64,000 bases of DNA from Actinophytocola oryzae (GTDB lineage Bacteria; Actinomycetota; Actinomycetes; Mycobacteriales; Pseudonocardiaceae). The position numbers and the translations under genes are program-made. Location: contig NZ_SOCP01000025.1 of NCBI RefSeq assembly GCF_004364325.1, positions 62,001 through 126,000 of the forward strand, in the 5' to 3' direction. Below the pieces are notes generated by a model, which was given only the letters and a program-made list of their open reading frames with translations, ran no database searches and was not told the origin of the DNA. This document shows positions 7,771-15,293 of the stretch, one piece after another (position 1 is the stretch's first letter; every line of letters begins with the position of its first letter).

Positions 7771-7802
7771 GCCCCGCCCTCGGTGTTCATCGAGGGCGGG
7801 GC
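7771..7802. terminator. Terminator hairpin after tsf
   Basis: GCCCCGCCCTCG (7771-7782) pairs perfectly with CGAGGGCGGGGC (7791-7802) around an 8-nt loop, in the gap between tsf and pyrH. It would end the rpsB-tsf transcript. Confidence 0.85.
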
Positions 7803-7827
7803 ACCGCCTGGGGTCCAGGCTCGGAGA

Positions 7828-8643
7828 TCAGGACTGGCCGATCTCGAAGCGGGCGAACCGGGTGACCGTCACACCGGCCGCGTCGAGAAGCGCCTTCACG
7901 GTCTTCTTCGAGTCCTGCACGGACGCCTGCTCGGTGAGCACGACGTCCTTGTAGAACCCGTTGACCCGACCCTCGGTGATCTTGGGCAGTGCCGCCTCCG
8001 GCTTGCCCTCCTCGCGGGCGGTCTCCTCGGCGATGCGGCGCTCGTTGGCCACGACGTCCTCGGGGACCTCGTCACGGGTGACGTACCGCGGCTTCATCGC
8101 GGCGACCTGCATGGCGGCGCCACGAGCGGCCTCCGCGTCGTCACCGGTGTACTCGACCACGACGCCGACGGTCGGCGGCAGGTCGGGGTCGCGGCGGTGC
8201 AGGTAGGTCGTGACGGTGCCGTCGAACACGGCCACCCGGCGCAGCTCGAGCTTCTCGCCGATCTTGGCGGAGAGGTCCTGCAGGGCGTCGGTGACCGTCT
8301 GGCCGTCCACGTCGGCCTTGAGCAGGCTGTCCACGTCGGCAGGCTTCGTGGCCTTGGCGGCGGTCACGATCTTGTTCGCGAGGGCGGTGAAGTCGGCGTT
8401 CTTCGCGACGAAGTCCGTCTCGCAGTTCAGCTCGATCATGACGCCGCCGTCGGCCGCGACCAGGCCGTTGGCGGTCGTGCGCTCCGCACGCTTGCCGACG
8501 TCCTTGGCGCCCTTGATGCGAAGCAGCTCGACTGCCTTGTCGAAGTCGCCGTCGGCCTCGTCGAGGGCCTTCTTACAGGCCATCATGCCCGCGCCGGTGA
8601 GCTCACGGAGCCGCTTCAGGTCGGCCGTGGTGTAGTTCGCCAT
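7828..8643 (-). CDS. tsf: Elongation factor Ts
   Basis: 271 residues from ATG 8641-8643. It is the guanine-nucleotide exchange factor for EF-Tu. The N-terminal UBA-like segment (LKRLRELTGAGMMACKKALD) and the TDFVAKNADF motif of the core domain are both present. It follows rpsB by 31 bp in the universal rpsB-tsf operon and is followed by a strong terminator. Confidence 0.97.
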   Translation of the reverse strand: MANYTTADLKRLRELTGAGMMACKKALDEADGDFDKAVELLRIKGAKDVGKRAERTTANGLVAADGGVMIELNCETDFVAKNADFTALANKIVTAAKATKPADVDSLLKADVDGQTVTDALQDLSAKIGEKLELRRVAVFDGTVTTYLHRRDPDLPPTVGVVVEYTGDDAEAARGAAMQVAAMKPRYVTRDEVPEDVVANERRIAEETAREEGKPEAALPKITEGRVNGFYKDVVLTEQASVQDSKKTVKALLDAAGVTVTRFARFEIGQS

Positions 8644-8674
8644 TGTGGCTTAGTCCATCCTTCTTTCGGTTCGC

Positions 8675-9517
8675 TTACTCGGAGGCTGCCGGGGTGTCCG
8701 TAGCCGCCGCGTCGCCGCCGGCCGGGGCGGCGTTCTGGCCGACGAGGAGCTCCTGCTCCCACTCCGGCAGCGGCTCGGCCGCGCCGGGCTGCGGCTTCTC
8801 GTCGCCGTCCGCGACACCGTTGCGCACGCCGGAGCGGGCCATCAGGCCGGCGGCCGCGGCCTCGGCGACGACCTTGGTCAGCAGCGCGGCGGAGCGGATC
8901 GCGTCGTCGTTGCCCGGGATCGGGTAGTCGACCTCGTCGGGGTCGCAGTTGGTGTCGAGGATCGCGACGACCGGGATGTGGAGCTTGCGCGCCTCACCGA
9001 CCGCGATGTGCTCCTTCTTGGTGTCGACGATCCACACCGCGCTGGGCACCTTGGCCATGTCGCGGATACCGCCGAGGGTCCGCTCCAGCTTGTCCTTCTC
9101 ACGGGTCAGCATCAGGATCTCTTTCTTGGTGCGACCCTGGAAGCCACCGGTCTGCTCCATCGTCTCCAGCTCCTTGAGGCGCTGGAGACGCTTGTGCACG
9201 GTCTGGAAGTTGGTCAGCATGCCGCCGAGCCAGCGCTGGTTCACGAAGGGCATGCCCACGCGGAGCGCCTCGTTCGCGATGGCTTCCTGCGCCTGCTTCT
9301 TCGTGCCGACGAACAGGATGGTCCCACCGTGCGCGACGGTCTCCTTGATGAACTCGTACGCGCGGTCGATGTAGGACAGCGTCTGCTGCAGGTCGATGAT
9401 GTAGATGCCGTTGCGCTCGGTGAAGATGTAGCGCTTCATCTTCGGGTTCCAGCGGCGGGTCTGATGCCCGAAGTGCACGCCGGAGTCGAGCAGCTGCTTC
9501 ATGGTGACGACGGCCAT
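8675..9517 (-). CDS. rpsB: 30S ribosomal protein S2
   Basis: 280 residues from ATG 9515-9517 (MAVVTMKQLLDSGVHFGHQT). Further S2 motifs are WNPKMKRYIFTERNGIYIID, PFVNQRWLGGMLTN and IPGNDDAIRS. The C-terminal ~50 residues are Ala/Glu/Pro-rich, common in actinobacteria. It is first in the rpsB-tsf operon; its promoter and leader must lie in 9518-9780. Confidence 0.97.
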   Translation of the reverse strand: MAVVTMKQLLDSGVHFGHQTRRWNPKMKRYIFTERNGIYIIDLQQTLSYIDRAYEFIKETVAHGGTILFVGTKKQAQEAIANEALRVGMPFVNQRWLGGMLTNFQTVHKRLQRLKELETMEQTGGFQGRTKKEILMLTREKDKLERTLGGIRDMAKVPSAVWIVDTKKEHIAVGEARKLHIPVVAILDTNCDPDEVDYPIPGNDDAIRSAALLTKVVAEAAAAGLMARSGVRNGVADGDEKPQPGAAEPLPEWEQELLVGQNAAPAGGDAAATDTPAASE

Positions 9518-9865
9518 GGCCTGGTTCGCACCTTCTTCTATGTCTTGCGTACCGGGATGTCGGTCCGGCACGGTGTCGGTTGCCGCGAGGTGACGTGGGT
9601 GTCTCCCCGCCCTGGTGCCGGTGCGGGCAGCCGGACCCTTGACTGTGTTCGAGCGTTGTCTCGGGACCGCCGGATGCCGCTGCCGCGATAGCGAGCGCAC
9701 TGGCACGCGAAGTCGACCCGCGTTGCCACGAGCCGCGTTGGCAGTCTACGCGGTCCCCCCAACCTGCGGTGAACCCGGGCGGCCAGTTGTCCACAACCCA
9801 CCCGGTTGTCCACAGCCCGGCTCTCTTCTCCCACCCGCGTCGCCCCCTACCGGCATCGTGGTCCC
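9518..9865. other. Divergent intergenic region between rpsB and the M23 gene
   Basis: 348 bp without a supported gene. It must hold the rpsB promoter/leader on the minus strand and the M23 promoter on the plus strand. The only clear motif is the TTGTCCACA pair at 9787-9814, annotated separately. Confidence 0.7.
9787..9814 (+). promoter_or_regulatory. Pair of TTGTCCACA motifs (DnaA-box-like) upstream of M23 gene
   Basis: TTGTCCACA occurs at 9787-9795 and 9806-9814, 19 bp apart, on the coding strand of the M23 gene and ending 51 bp before its ATG. The sequence equals the high-affinity actinobacterial DnaA box. An equivalent pair lies upstream of yraN with the same spacing, orientation and start distance, so it may be a promoter-proximal regulatory element rather than an origin feature. 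Confidence 0.6.
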
Positions 9866-10390
9866 ATGAACCTTCACCACCCGCTACTCCACCTCTTGCT
9901 GCTCACACTGACCTGGTCAGGCGTGTCGCCGGCTCCCGGACGACCGCCGCCCGACCTCGTGTCCACGAGGGCTGCGGTGTTCGGCTGGCCGCTCGCGTCG
10001 CCGCACCCGGTGGTGCGTCCGTTCCGGCCGCCCGCGAACCCGTACGGGCCAGGTCACCGAGGTGTCGACCTGGGCGGTCCGGTCGACGGGGAGGTTCTGG
10101 CTGCCGGTGACGGTGTCGTCCTGTTCGCCGGGCCGATCGCCGGGCGGGGCGTGGTGTCGGTCAGCCATGCGGGCGGGGTTCGCACTACCTACGAGCCGCT
10201 CACGGTGCTCGTGGCCTCGGGTCAGCGGGTGACTCGTGGGACGGTCGTGGGTCGGCTTGCCGCCGGTCACTGCTTACCCGAGGCGTGTCTGCACTGGGGT
10301 GCGCGCCGGGGCGTGGAGTACCTGGACCCGTTGGGGCTGCTCTCGACCGGCCGCCTACGCCTCAAGCCGTGGGGAGGTCCTGTGCGCTGA
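9866..10390 (+). CDS. Small exported M23 (LytM-type) peptidase-like protein
   Basis: 174 residues from ATG 9866. The first ~28 residues (MNLHHPLLHLLLLTLTWSG) look like a signal peptide. The M23 core follows: HPVVRPFRPP, GHRGVDLGGPVDGEV with the zinc-binding His and Asp, GVVSVSHAGGVRTTYEPL, and CLHWGARRG near the end. M23 enzymes cut peptidoglycan cross-links. In this protein the first His of the usual HxH is Cys (CLHWG), so catalysis may be lost or altered and the protein may act as a LytM-type activator. It is monocistronic, divergent from rpsB, with a TTGTCCACA pair upstream. Confidence 0.85.
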   Translation: MNLHHPLLHLLLLTLTWSGVSPAPGRPPPDLVSTRAAVFGWPLASPHPVVRPFRPPANPYGPGHRGVDLGGPVDGEVLAAGDGVVLFAGPIAGRGVVSVSHAGGVRTTYEPLTVLVASGQRVTRGTVVGRLAAGHCLPEACLHWGARRGVEYLDPLGLLSTGRLRLKPWGGPVR

Positions 10391-10461
10391 AGGATCGGTG
10401 GTCGCGACTGACGGCTGTTGGGAGAGCATCCGGTCGCGGGCTCGGCCGGGGTGGGCCGGCT

Positions 10462-10485
10462 CTCGGCCGGGGTGAGCCGGCCGAG
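10462..10485. terminator. Hairpin downstream of the M23 gene
   Basis: CTCGGCCGG (10462-10470) pairs with CCGGCCGAG (10477-10485) across a 6-nt loop, about 70 bp after the M23 stop. The preceding 20 bp is a near-copy of the left arm. It is a plausible terminator without a T-run. Confidence 0.5.
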
Positions 10486-10615
10486 CGTGTGACGTGGTCG
10501 CGTGTTCGGGGAGACGGGGGCGTCGGCGAGGTGATCGGCGTCGTGGACGGAGGGATTGGTGCCTTTTGGGGAAGTATTGGCGGGCAGACCGTTGGCGCAC
10601 TCGATCCGCGTTGCC

Positions 10616-10687
10616 GCTCTCGTTCGAGTCGCGTTTGCTGCTCTCGTTCGAGCCACGTTTGGTGCTCTCGTTCGAGCCACGTTGCCA
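10616..10687. repeat. 24-bp tandem repeat, three copies
   Basis: The unit GCTCTCGTTCGAGYCRCGTT plus 4 bp starts at 10616, 10640 and 10664. A decayed copy (CACTCGATCCGCGTTGCC) precedes it near 10598. Each unit contains the inverted repeat CTCG-TT-CGAG. It lies in non-coding DNA and its role is unknown. Confidence 0.85.
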
Positions 10688-11147
10688 GGGTGAGGCGGGA
10701 TCGCAGAGGTAACTGGTCGTCTCGGTGGCCATCGTGATGTCGGGTCATGGTGTCTGGGGGATGGCGCGTCACGCGCCGACTCCCAAGTCCCGGCCTACGA
10801 CCTGTGCAATGCCCTTGGCAGGGTGCGGATGGTGGCGATCATCCGGTCCCGCACTCGCGGTTCGTTGTGGCCGTTTGGGAGTGCGGCAGCATCACGAGCC
10901 GGCTGGCGCTTCGATCAGGGGGCCGAGCGATGACCTGTTGGTTTGTCCATGATCAGGTCGCCCTCCGGTGTTCCGGGACGGCTCGGTTGGTTTCTTCGGC
11001 GGGAAATTCGCTGGTCTCGACGACGTTCGGGGTGCGCGGTGGGTTGTGGTGGCCTGGTGTCGCGGTCGGCGCGCGGCTCGGCCTGTGCGCGGACACGGCG
11101 AGGTCGCGGACACGCGGCGAGGTCGCCGACGCGGGAAGCGGGCCAGG

Positions 11148-12893
11148 TCAGGCGTCGGTCTTCTCCAGCAGCTTCGCGCGTAGTCGTAGCACGGCGCGGG
11201 TGTGGAGTTGGCAGACTCGGGACTCGGTGACTCCGAGGACGCGGCCGATTTCGGCGAGGGTGAGGTTCTCGAAGTAGTACAGCGTGACCACTACCCGGTC
11301 CCGTTCGGCGAGGTGTGCGATCGCCTGGGCGAGTTGGCGTCGGTTGTCCTGGTCGACCAGGAGGGCGACGGGGTCGAGGGCTTCCTGGTCCTCGAGGATG
11401 TCGGCCAGTGGTGTGGGGCCTCGGCCCGCGGCGGCCAGTTCGTCCAGCGCCACGACGCTGGTCAGCTGTAGTTGTGCGTAGACGTCGCGCAGCTCGTTCA
11501 GCGAGAGGCCCAGTTCGTCGGCCAGTTCGCCGTCGGTCGGGGTGCGGCGGAGTTGGGCGCCCAGGCGTTCCAGTGCTCGCTCCACCTCTCGTGCTCGGCC
11601 GCGTACCGAGCGGGGGACCCAGTCCTGGGCGCGGAGGTCGTCGAGGATGGCGCCTCGGATGCGCTGCATGGCGTAGGTCTCGAACTTGAGGCCGCGTTCC
11701 GGCTCGAACTTCTCGATGGCGTCGACCAGGCCGAAGATGCCCGACTGGATCAGGTCGGCCACCTCCACGTGCGCGGGTAGTCCTGTGCCGACCCTGCCTG
11801 CGACGTACTTGACCAGTGGCGCGTAGTGCAGCACCAGGCGGTCTCGTAGGAGCTGCTCCCGCTGCTCGCCAAACTGGCGCCAGAGGGCGACGATGCCGGC
11901 TTCGACGTCGTCGAAGGTTCGTTGGTCGCCGGGGAGCACCCCGGCGGTCTCACCGAACCCGAACGTCACGGACACCCTGCTCCCGTTACCCGCCAACCCG
12001 ATCGCGTCGCCGGCCACCCCGGCGTCGCCGCCGGGTCTGTTGGTCCCGACGACCAGCACGCGGGCCCCGTCCACGAAGGACCGACCATCGCCGACGACCC
12101 CGCCACCGCGACGTTCGCCGTTCCCATCACCTCGACGTTCACCGTTTCCGCCACCGCGGCGGTCACCGTTTCCGCCACCATGACGCTCGCCGTCTCCGCC
12201 ACCGTGACGGTCACCGTTCGCGTCACCATGACGTTCGCCGTTCGCGGCGCCGTGGCGCGCGACGTGCAAACCACCATGACGCTCGACGTTCGTGCCACCG
12301 CGGTTTTCGCCGTTGGGCCGCCACCGTCCTTCGGCGGGCTGTTCGTCGGTGGCATGTCCTTCGGCGACGCGTCCGTTGCCGTTGCGTTCGCCTGTGGGGG
12401 GTCTGTCGGTGTCGTTGGTGATGTGCTCGTCGTGGTGTTCACGGGCGTCGTTCGAGGTCACGAGCCTGGTTGGTCCACTCCCACCATACGAGCCGTTTGC
12501 ACTGACGGCAGCCCACGCCGCGACCACGGCGAGTTCATGGTCACCGTTGGCGCCGTTGCGCGGGACCGTGTCGTACGACGCAGCGTCCACGTTCGTATCG
12601 TCGCTGTGACCACCGTCCGCGTAACGTTCGGCGGCTCTCGCGTTTGGTAGTGCCTCGATGACGAGACGTTCGTGTCTGTCGTGTCTGTCGTGTCTGTCTT
12701 GTTCGTCACGGGCTCGGTTGTTCGGCGCGTCCTGGGGGTGGTGGGCCGGGTGGGCGTTCGTGTCGTGGTCGTCGGGGGTGCCGTCGGATGGCATGCGCGT
12801 GTCGAGCGTCACGGTGGCGAGCCTTCCGCCACCGGACGTCCTGCGCGTCCGCAAACCTTCCCCTTCATCGGGAGCGGGGGTGGGCTCGGTCAT
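11148..12893 (-). CDS. whiG: WhiG/FliA-family RNA polymerase sigma factor with long repetitive N-terminal extension
   Basis: The open frame encodes 581 residues. Residues ~322-581 are a complete sigma-28/WhiG protein: region 2 (HYAPLVKYVAGRVG, DLIQSGIFGLVDAIEKFEP, YAMQRIRGAILDDLRAQDW), region 3 and region 4 (LTLAEIGRVLGVTESRVCQL). WhiG commits aerial hyphae to sporulation in streptomycetes; in motile relatives it may serve flagellar genes. Residues 1-321 are His/Asp/Gly/Arg/Asn-rich with octapeptide repeats at 213-265 and have low GC3, so they may be disordered or untranslated. Start ATG 12893 overlaps xerC by 29 bp and has GAAGG upstream. An internal GTG near residue 307, preceded by GGAG, would give a normal ~275-residue sigma. 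Confidence 0.88.
   Translation of the reverse strand: MTEPTPAPDEGEGLRTRRTSGGGRLATVTLDTRMPSDGTPDDHDTNAHPAHHPQDAPNNRARDEQDRHDRHDRHERLVIEALPNARAAERYADGGHSDDTNVDAASYDTVPRNGANGDHELAVVAAWAAVSANGSYGGSGPTRLVTSNDAREHHDEHITNDTDRPPTGERNGNGRVAEGHATDEQPAEGRWRPNGENRGGTNVERHGGLHVARHGAANGERHGDANGDRHGGGDGERHGGGNGDRRGGGNGERRGDGNGERRGGGVVGDGRSFVDGARVLVVGTNRPGGDAGVAGDAIGLAGNGSRVSVTFGFGETAGVLPGDQRTFDDVEAGIVALWRQFGEQREQLLRDRLVLHYAPLVKYVAGRVGTGLPAHVEVADLIQSGIFGLVDAIEKFEPERGLKFETYAMQRIRGAILDDLRAQDWVPRSVRGRAREVERALERLGAQLRRTPTDGELADELGLSLNELRDVYAQLQLTSVVALDELAAAGRGPTPLADILEDQEALDPVALLVDQDNRRQLAQAIAHLAERDRVVVTLYYFENLTLAEIGRVLGVTESRVCQLHTRAVLRLRAKLLEKTDA
12099..12257 (-). repeat. 24-bp coding tandem repeat (octapeptide RHGxxNGE) in whiG frame
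   Basis: Residues 213-265 of the whiG frame are six tandem octapeptides plus a partial copy: RHGAANGE, RHGDANGD, RHGGGDGE, RHGGGNGD, RRGGGNGE, RRGDGNGE, RRGGG. The 24-bp units differ mostly at third positions, with GC3 far below the genomic norm. That suggests recent minisatellite expansion with drift. Confidence 0.9.
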
Positions 12894-13863
12894 GGATTGC
12901 CTTCAGCCGTTCGACGGTCACATGGGTGTAGAGCTGCGTTGTTGCAAGCGTAGCGTGACCAAGCAGCTCCTGGACGCTACGAAGATCTGCGCCACCTTCG
13001 AGCAGATGTGTCGCGGCAGAGTGACGCAATCCATGCGGTCCCATGACGGGAACACCCGGAACTGCGTTCACAGCCTCGTGCACGATACGTCGAACACTGG
13101 CCGGTTGGAACCGGCCGCCGCGCGCGCCGAGCAACAACGACGGCGGTGACGACGGCCTCGCCAAGGCCGGTCGACCACGCCGTATCCAGTCGATGACCGC
13201 CCGAGCCGCCGGCTCACCGAACGGCACCGTGCGCTCCTTGCCTCCCTTCCCGAGTACGACCACGACCCGCCTGTCGAGGTCGACGTCGTCGATATCGAGT
13301 CCGCACAGCTCGGACACGCGAATGCCCGTCGCGTACAGCAGCTCCAACAACGCGTGGTCACGCAGTGCGACCGGATCGAGCTCGGCCGCGCCCTTCCCCG
13401 ACGCGTCGAGCACCTCCACCGCCTGGTCCTGCCGCAGCACCGAGGGCAGCTTCCGGTGCCGGCGCGGCGCGGCCAGCCGAGACCCTGGGTCGGTCTCGAG
13501 GTGCCCACGCCGGTGCGCCCACGCCGTGAACGTCCTCGCCGCCGCGGACCGCCGCGCCATCGTCGTGCGGCTCACCCCGGCCGACCGCTGCGCGGCCAGC
13601 CACGCCCGCAGCGCGATGAGGTCCAGTGCCGCGACGCCCCGGCCCCGGCTCCGGTCGATGCTTCGCGCGTCACCGACCACCGGCAGTCCGTGCAGGAACC
13701 CGAGCAGGGAGACGACATCGGTCACGTAGGCACGCACCGTGTGCGCCGAGAGCCCACGCTCGAGCCCCAGGTGCCGCTCGTAGTCGGCCACGACGGTGCT
13801 CACCGGCTCGGGCAGCTTCGCTCGGACCTGGTGCAGATCGACCCTTTTGCGTGACTCGGTCAC
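12865..13863 (-). CDS. xerC: XerC-type tyrosine recombinase
   Basis: About 332 residues from GTG 13861-13863. It has the N-terminal SAM-like domain (YERHLGLERGLSAHTVRAYV) and the catalytic domain with Arg in TGIRVSELCGL, Lys in GKGGKERTVPF, HGLRHSAATHLLEGG, His in LLGHATLATTQ, and the Tyr nucleophile in LYTHV. XerC/XerD resolve chromosome dimers at dif near FtsK. It is in the conserved dprA-xerC-whiG order, 60 bp after dprA, and overlaps the annotated whiG start. Core synteny argues against a mobile-element integrase. Confidence 0.9.
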   Translation of the reverse strand: MTESRKRVDLHQVRAKLPEPVSTVVADYERHLGLERGLSAHTVRAYVTDVVSLLGFLHGLPVVGDARSIDRSRGRGVAALDLIALRAWLAAQRSAGVSRTTMARRSAAARTFTAWAHRRGHLETDPGSRLAAPRRHRKLPSVLRQDQAVEVLDASGKGAAELDPVALRDHALLELLYATGIRVSELCGLDIDDVDLDRRVVVVLGKGGKERTVPFGEPAARAVIDWIRRGRPALARPSSPPSLLLGARGGRFQPASVRRIVHEAVNAVPGVPVMGPHGLRHSAATHLLEGGADLRSVQELLGHATLATTQLYTHVTVERLKAIHDRAHPRSR

Positions 13864-13923
13864 CCGTCTGACGCTGCGCCATTCCGCCTGGCGGGTCAAG
13901 TACCGCCACGCGCGATCGTCGGG

Positions 13924-15081
13924 TCAGCGCCCGTGTTCGCCTCCCTTCGCCTGTCGCCAGCCGTCCTCGCCGCGCTCGACGTGGCCCGTGAGCTCCAGCT
14001 CCGGGAGCAGTGCCCGGACCCGGTCGAGCGGCACGCCGGAGTCCACCGCGACCTCCTCCGCGGCGCAGCCCTCCTCGCGGCGCAGTGCCTCGTGGACGCG
14101 GAGCGCCTGGTCGGCGAGTCCGTCGGTGCTGCGGCGTGCGGACCTCCCCTCGGTGCGGAGGTGCTCACCGACCGGCCCGACCGCCTCGAGGATCTCGCCG
14201 ACCGAACCCGCGAGCGTGGCCGCACCCGTCCGCAGCAGGTCGTGGCAGCCGACGGACATCGCGGAGGTGATCGGCCCCGGCACCGCCAGCACGACCTTGC
14301 CCAGCGCGGCGGCGGTCGTCGCCGTGTTCCTGGCGCCGCTGCGCACGCCTGCCTCGACCACGACCGTCGCCGACGACAGTGCCGCGATCAGCCGGTTCCG
14401 CACCAGGAACCGGTGCCGCGCCGGGTTGGTGCCCGGTGGGTACTCGCTGATGACGAGCCCGCTCGCGGCGACCGCCTCCAGGAGGCCGCTGTGCCCCGCC
14501 GGGTACGGGATGTCGATGCCGCAGCCCAGCACCGCGACGGTCTGGCCGCCCGCCTTCAGCGCACCGCGGTGAGCCGCGCCGTCGATCCCGTAGGCGGCAC
14601 CGGACACGACCGTCATGCCCGCGTTGCCGAGTGCGTACCCGATCTCACTCGCGACGAGGTCGCCGTAGCCGGTGGCCGCCCGCGCGCCGATGACCGAGAC
14701 CGCCCGGTCGAACACCTCGCCCACCTCCGCCGTGCCACGCACCCACAGCCCGAGCGGCGTGCCCGCGCCGCGCAGCCCCCGGTCGGTCGGCGGACCGAGA
14801 CAGAGCAGCTGCCACGCGGGCCACTCGGGGTCCTCGGGCATCAGCAGGCGGCCTCCGACCTTCTCCGCGGCGGCGAGGTCCTCCTCCGCGAGGTCCACGT
14901 GTCGGCGCGCCTCGCTCTCGTTCGCGACGAGCTGCGGCACATCGCCCCGCCGGACGCGCTCGGCCGCGGCCAGCGCACCCACCACGTTGACGAACGCGTG
15001 CAGCGCGAACGCGGGCGGTTCGGCGACCCGCATGAGGTAGGCCCTGGCGAGCCGGACCTCCTCGACGGCCTGCGCGGTCAT
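13924..15081 (-). CDS. dprA: DNA-processing protein DprA
   Basis: 385 residues from ATG 15079-15081. The Rossmann-like fold is shown by VSVIGARAATGYG, VVSGAAYGIDGAAHRGAL, VLGCGIDIPYPAGH, ISEYPPG and RNRLIAALSSATVVVEA. A C-terminal winged helix covers the last ~60 residues. DprA loads RecA on single-stranded DNA during transformation or repair. It lies in the yraN-comM-orf63-dprA run and its ATG overlaps the stop of the small frame upstream. Confidence 0.94.
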   Translation of the reverse strand: MTAQAVEEVRLARAYLMRVAEPPAFALHAFVNVVGALAAAERVRRGDVPQLVANESEARRHVDLAEEDLAAAEKVGGRLLMPEDPEWPAWQLLCLGPPTDRGLRGAGTPLGLWVRGTAEVGEVFDRAVSVIGARAATGYGDLVASEIGYALGNAGMTVVSGAAYGIDGAAHRGALKAGGQTVAVLGCGIDIPYPAGHSGLLEAVAASGLVISEYPPGTNPARHRFLVRNRLIAALSSATVVVEAGVRSGARNTATTAAALGKVVLAVPGPITSAMSVGCHDLLRTGAATLAGSVGEILEAVGPVGEHLRTEGRSARRSTDGLADQALRVHEALRREEGCAAEEVAVDSGVPLDRVRALLPELELTGHVERGEDGWRQAKGGEHGR

Positions 15082-15269
15082 GCGGCCCTCCTCAGGCTCG
15101 CCGCGGACGACGTGGCACAACAGTCCGGTCCCCTGGTGAAGCAGACGGGCGAGTCGGGCGGTGGCAGTGCCGCGTGCACTGACGGCCGATGCATGCGCGG
15201 GCACGTGCCCTGGGCAGCGGTGAGTGGCCGGAAGGCGAGGTCGCGGCCACTCGGGTTCGACAGGTTCAT
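15078..15269 (-). CDS. Small uncharacterised protein between comM and dprA
   Basis: A 63-residue frame from ATG 15267-15269, with an AGAAAGG ribosome-binding site upstream, a high-GC3 codon pattern, and an ATGA overlap with dprA, all signs of a translated, coupled gene. It begins MNLSNPSGRDLAFRPL and has Cys at 23, 43, 50 and 51, the last two adjacent (GPDCCAT). It is not recognised as any family. The four cysteines could suggest metal binding, but no standard motif is seen. It might instead serve only as a coupling leader for dprA. Confidence 0.5.
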   Translation of the reverse strand: MNLSNPSGRDLAFRPLTAAQGTCPRMHRPSVHAALPPPDSPVCFTRGPDCCATSSAASLRRAA

Positions 15270-15293
15270 CGTCGATACCTTTCTGTTGGTGAG

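Larger units (their letters stand above)
10391..11147. other. Long gene-poor region between convergent M23 and whiG genes
   Basis: About 757 bp with no frame that resembles a protein family and no frame with the strong GC3 bias of neighbouring genes. It contains a hairpin (10462-10485), a 24-bp tandem repeat (10616-10687) and a short tandem GGCGAGGTCG-type repeat near 11095-11135. Open frames across the 24-bp repeat exist in several frames only because the unit is a multiple of three. Confidence 0.6.

Noticed and set aside
10267..10772. Overlapping open frames across the 24-bp repeat giving peptides such as LEREHQTW or RGSNES
   Set aside because: The unit is a multiple of three so all frames stay open; no codon bias, ribosome-binding site or homology supports translation.
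11922..12650. A long plus-strand frame opposite the whiG extension (TVSATVTV-type repeats)
   Set aside because: It is the complement of the octapeptide repeats; its start lies inside the sigma gene and it has no recognisable domain or ribosome-binding site.
12865..13863. Tyrosine recombinase as the integrase of a mobile element
   Set aside because: It lies in the conserved dprA-xerC-whiG order, and no attachment repeats or cargo genes surround it, so it is the housekeeping XerC.
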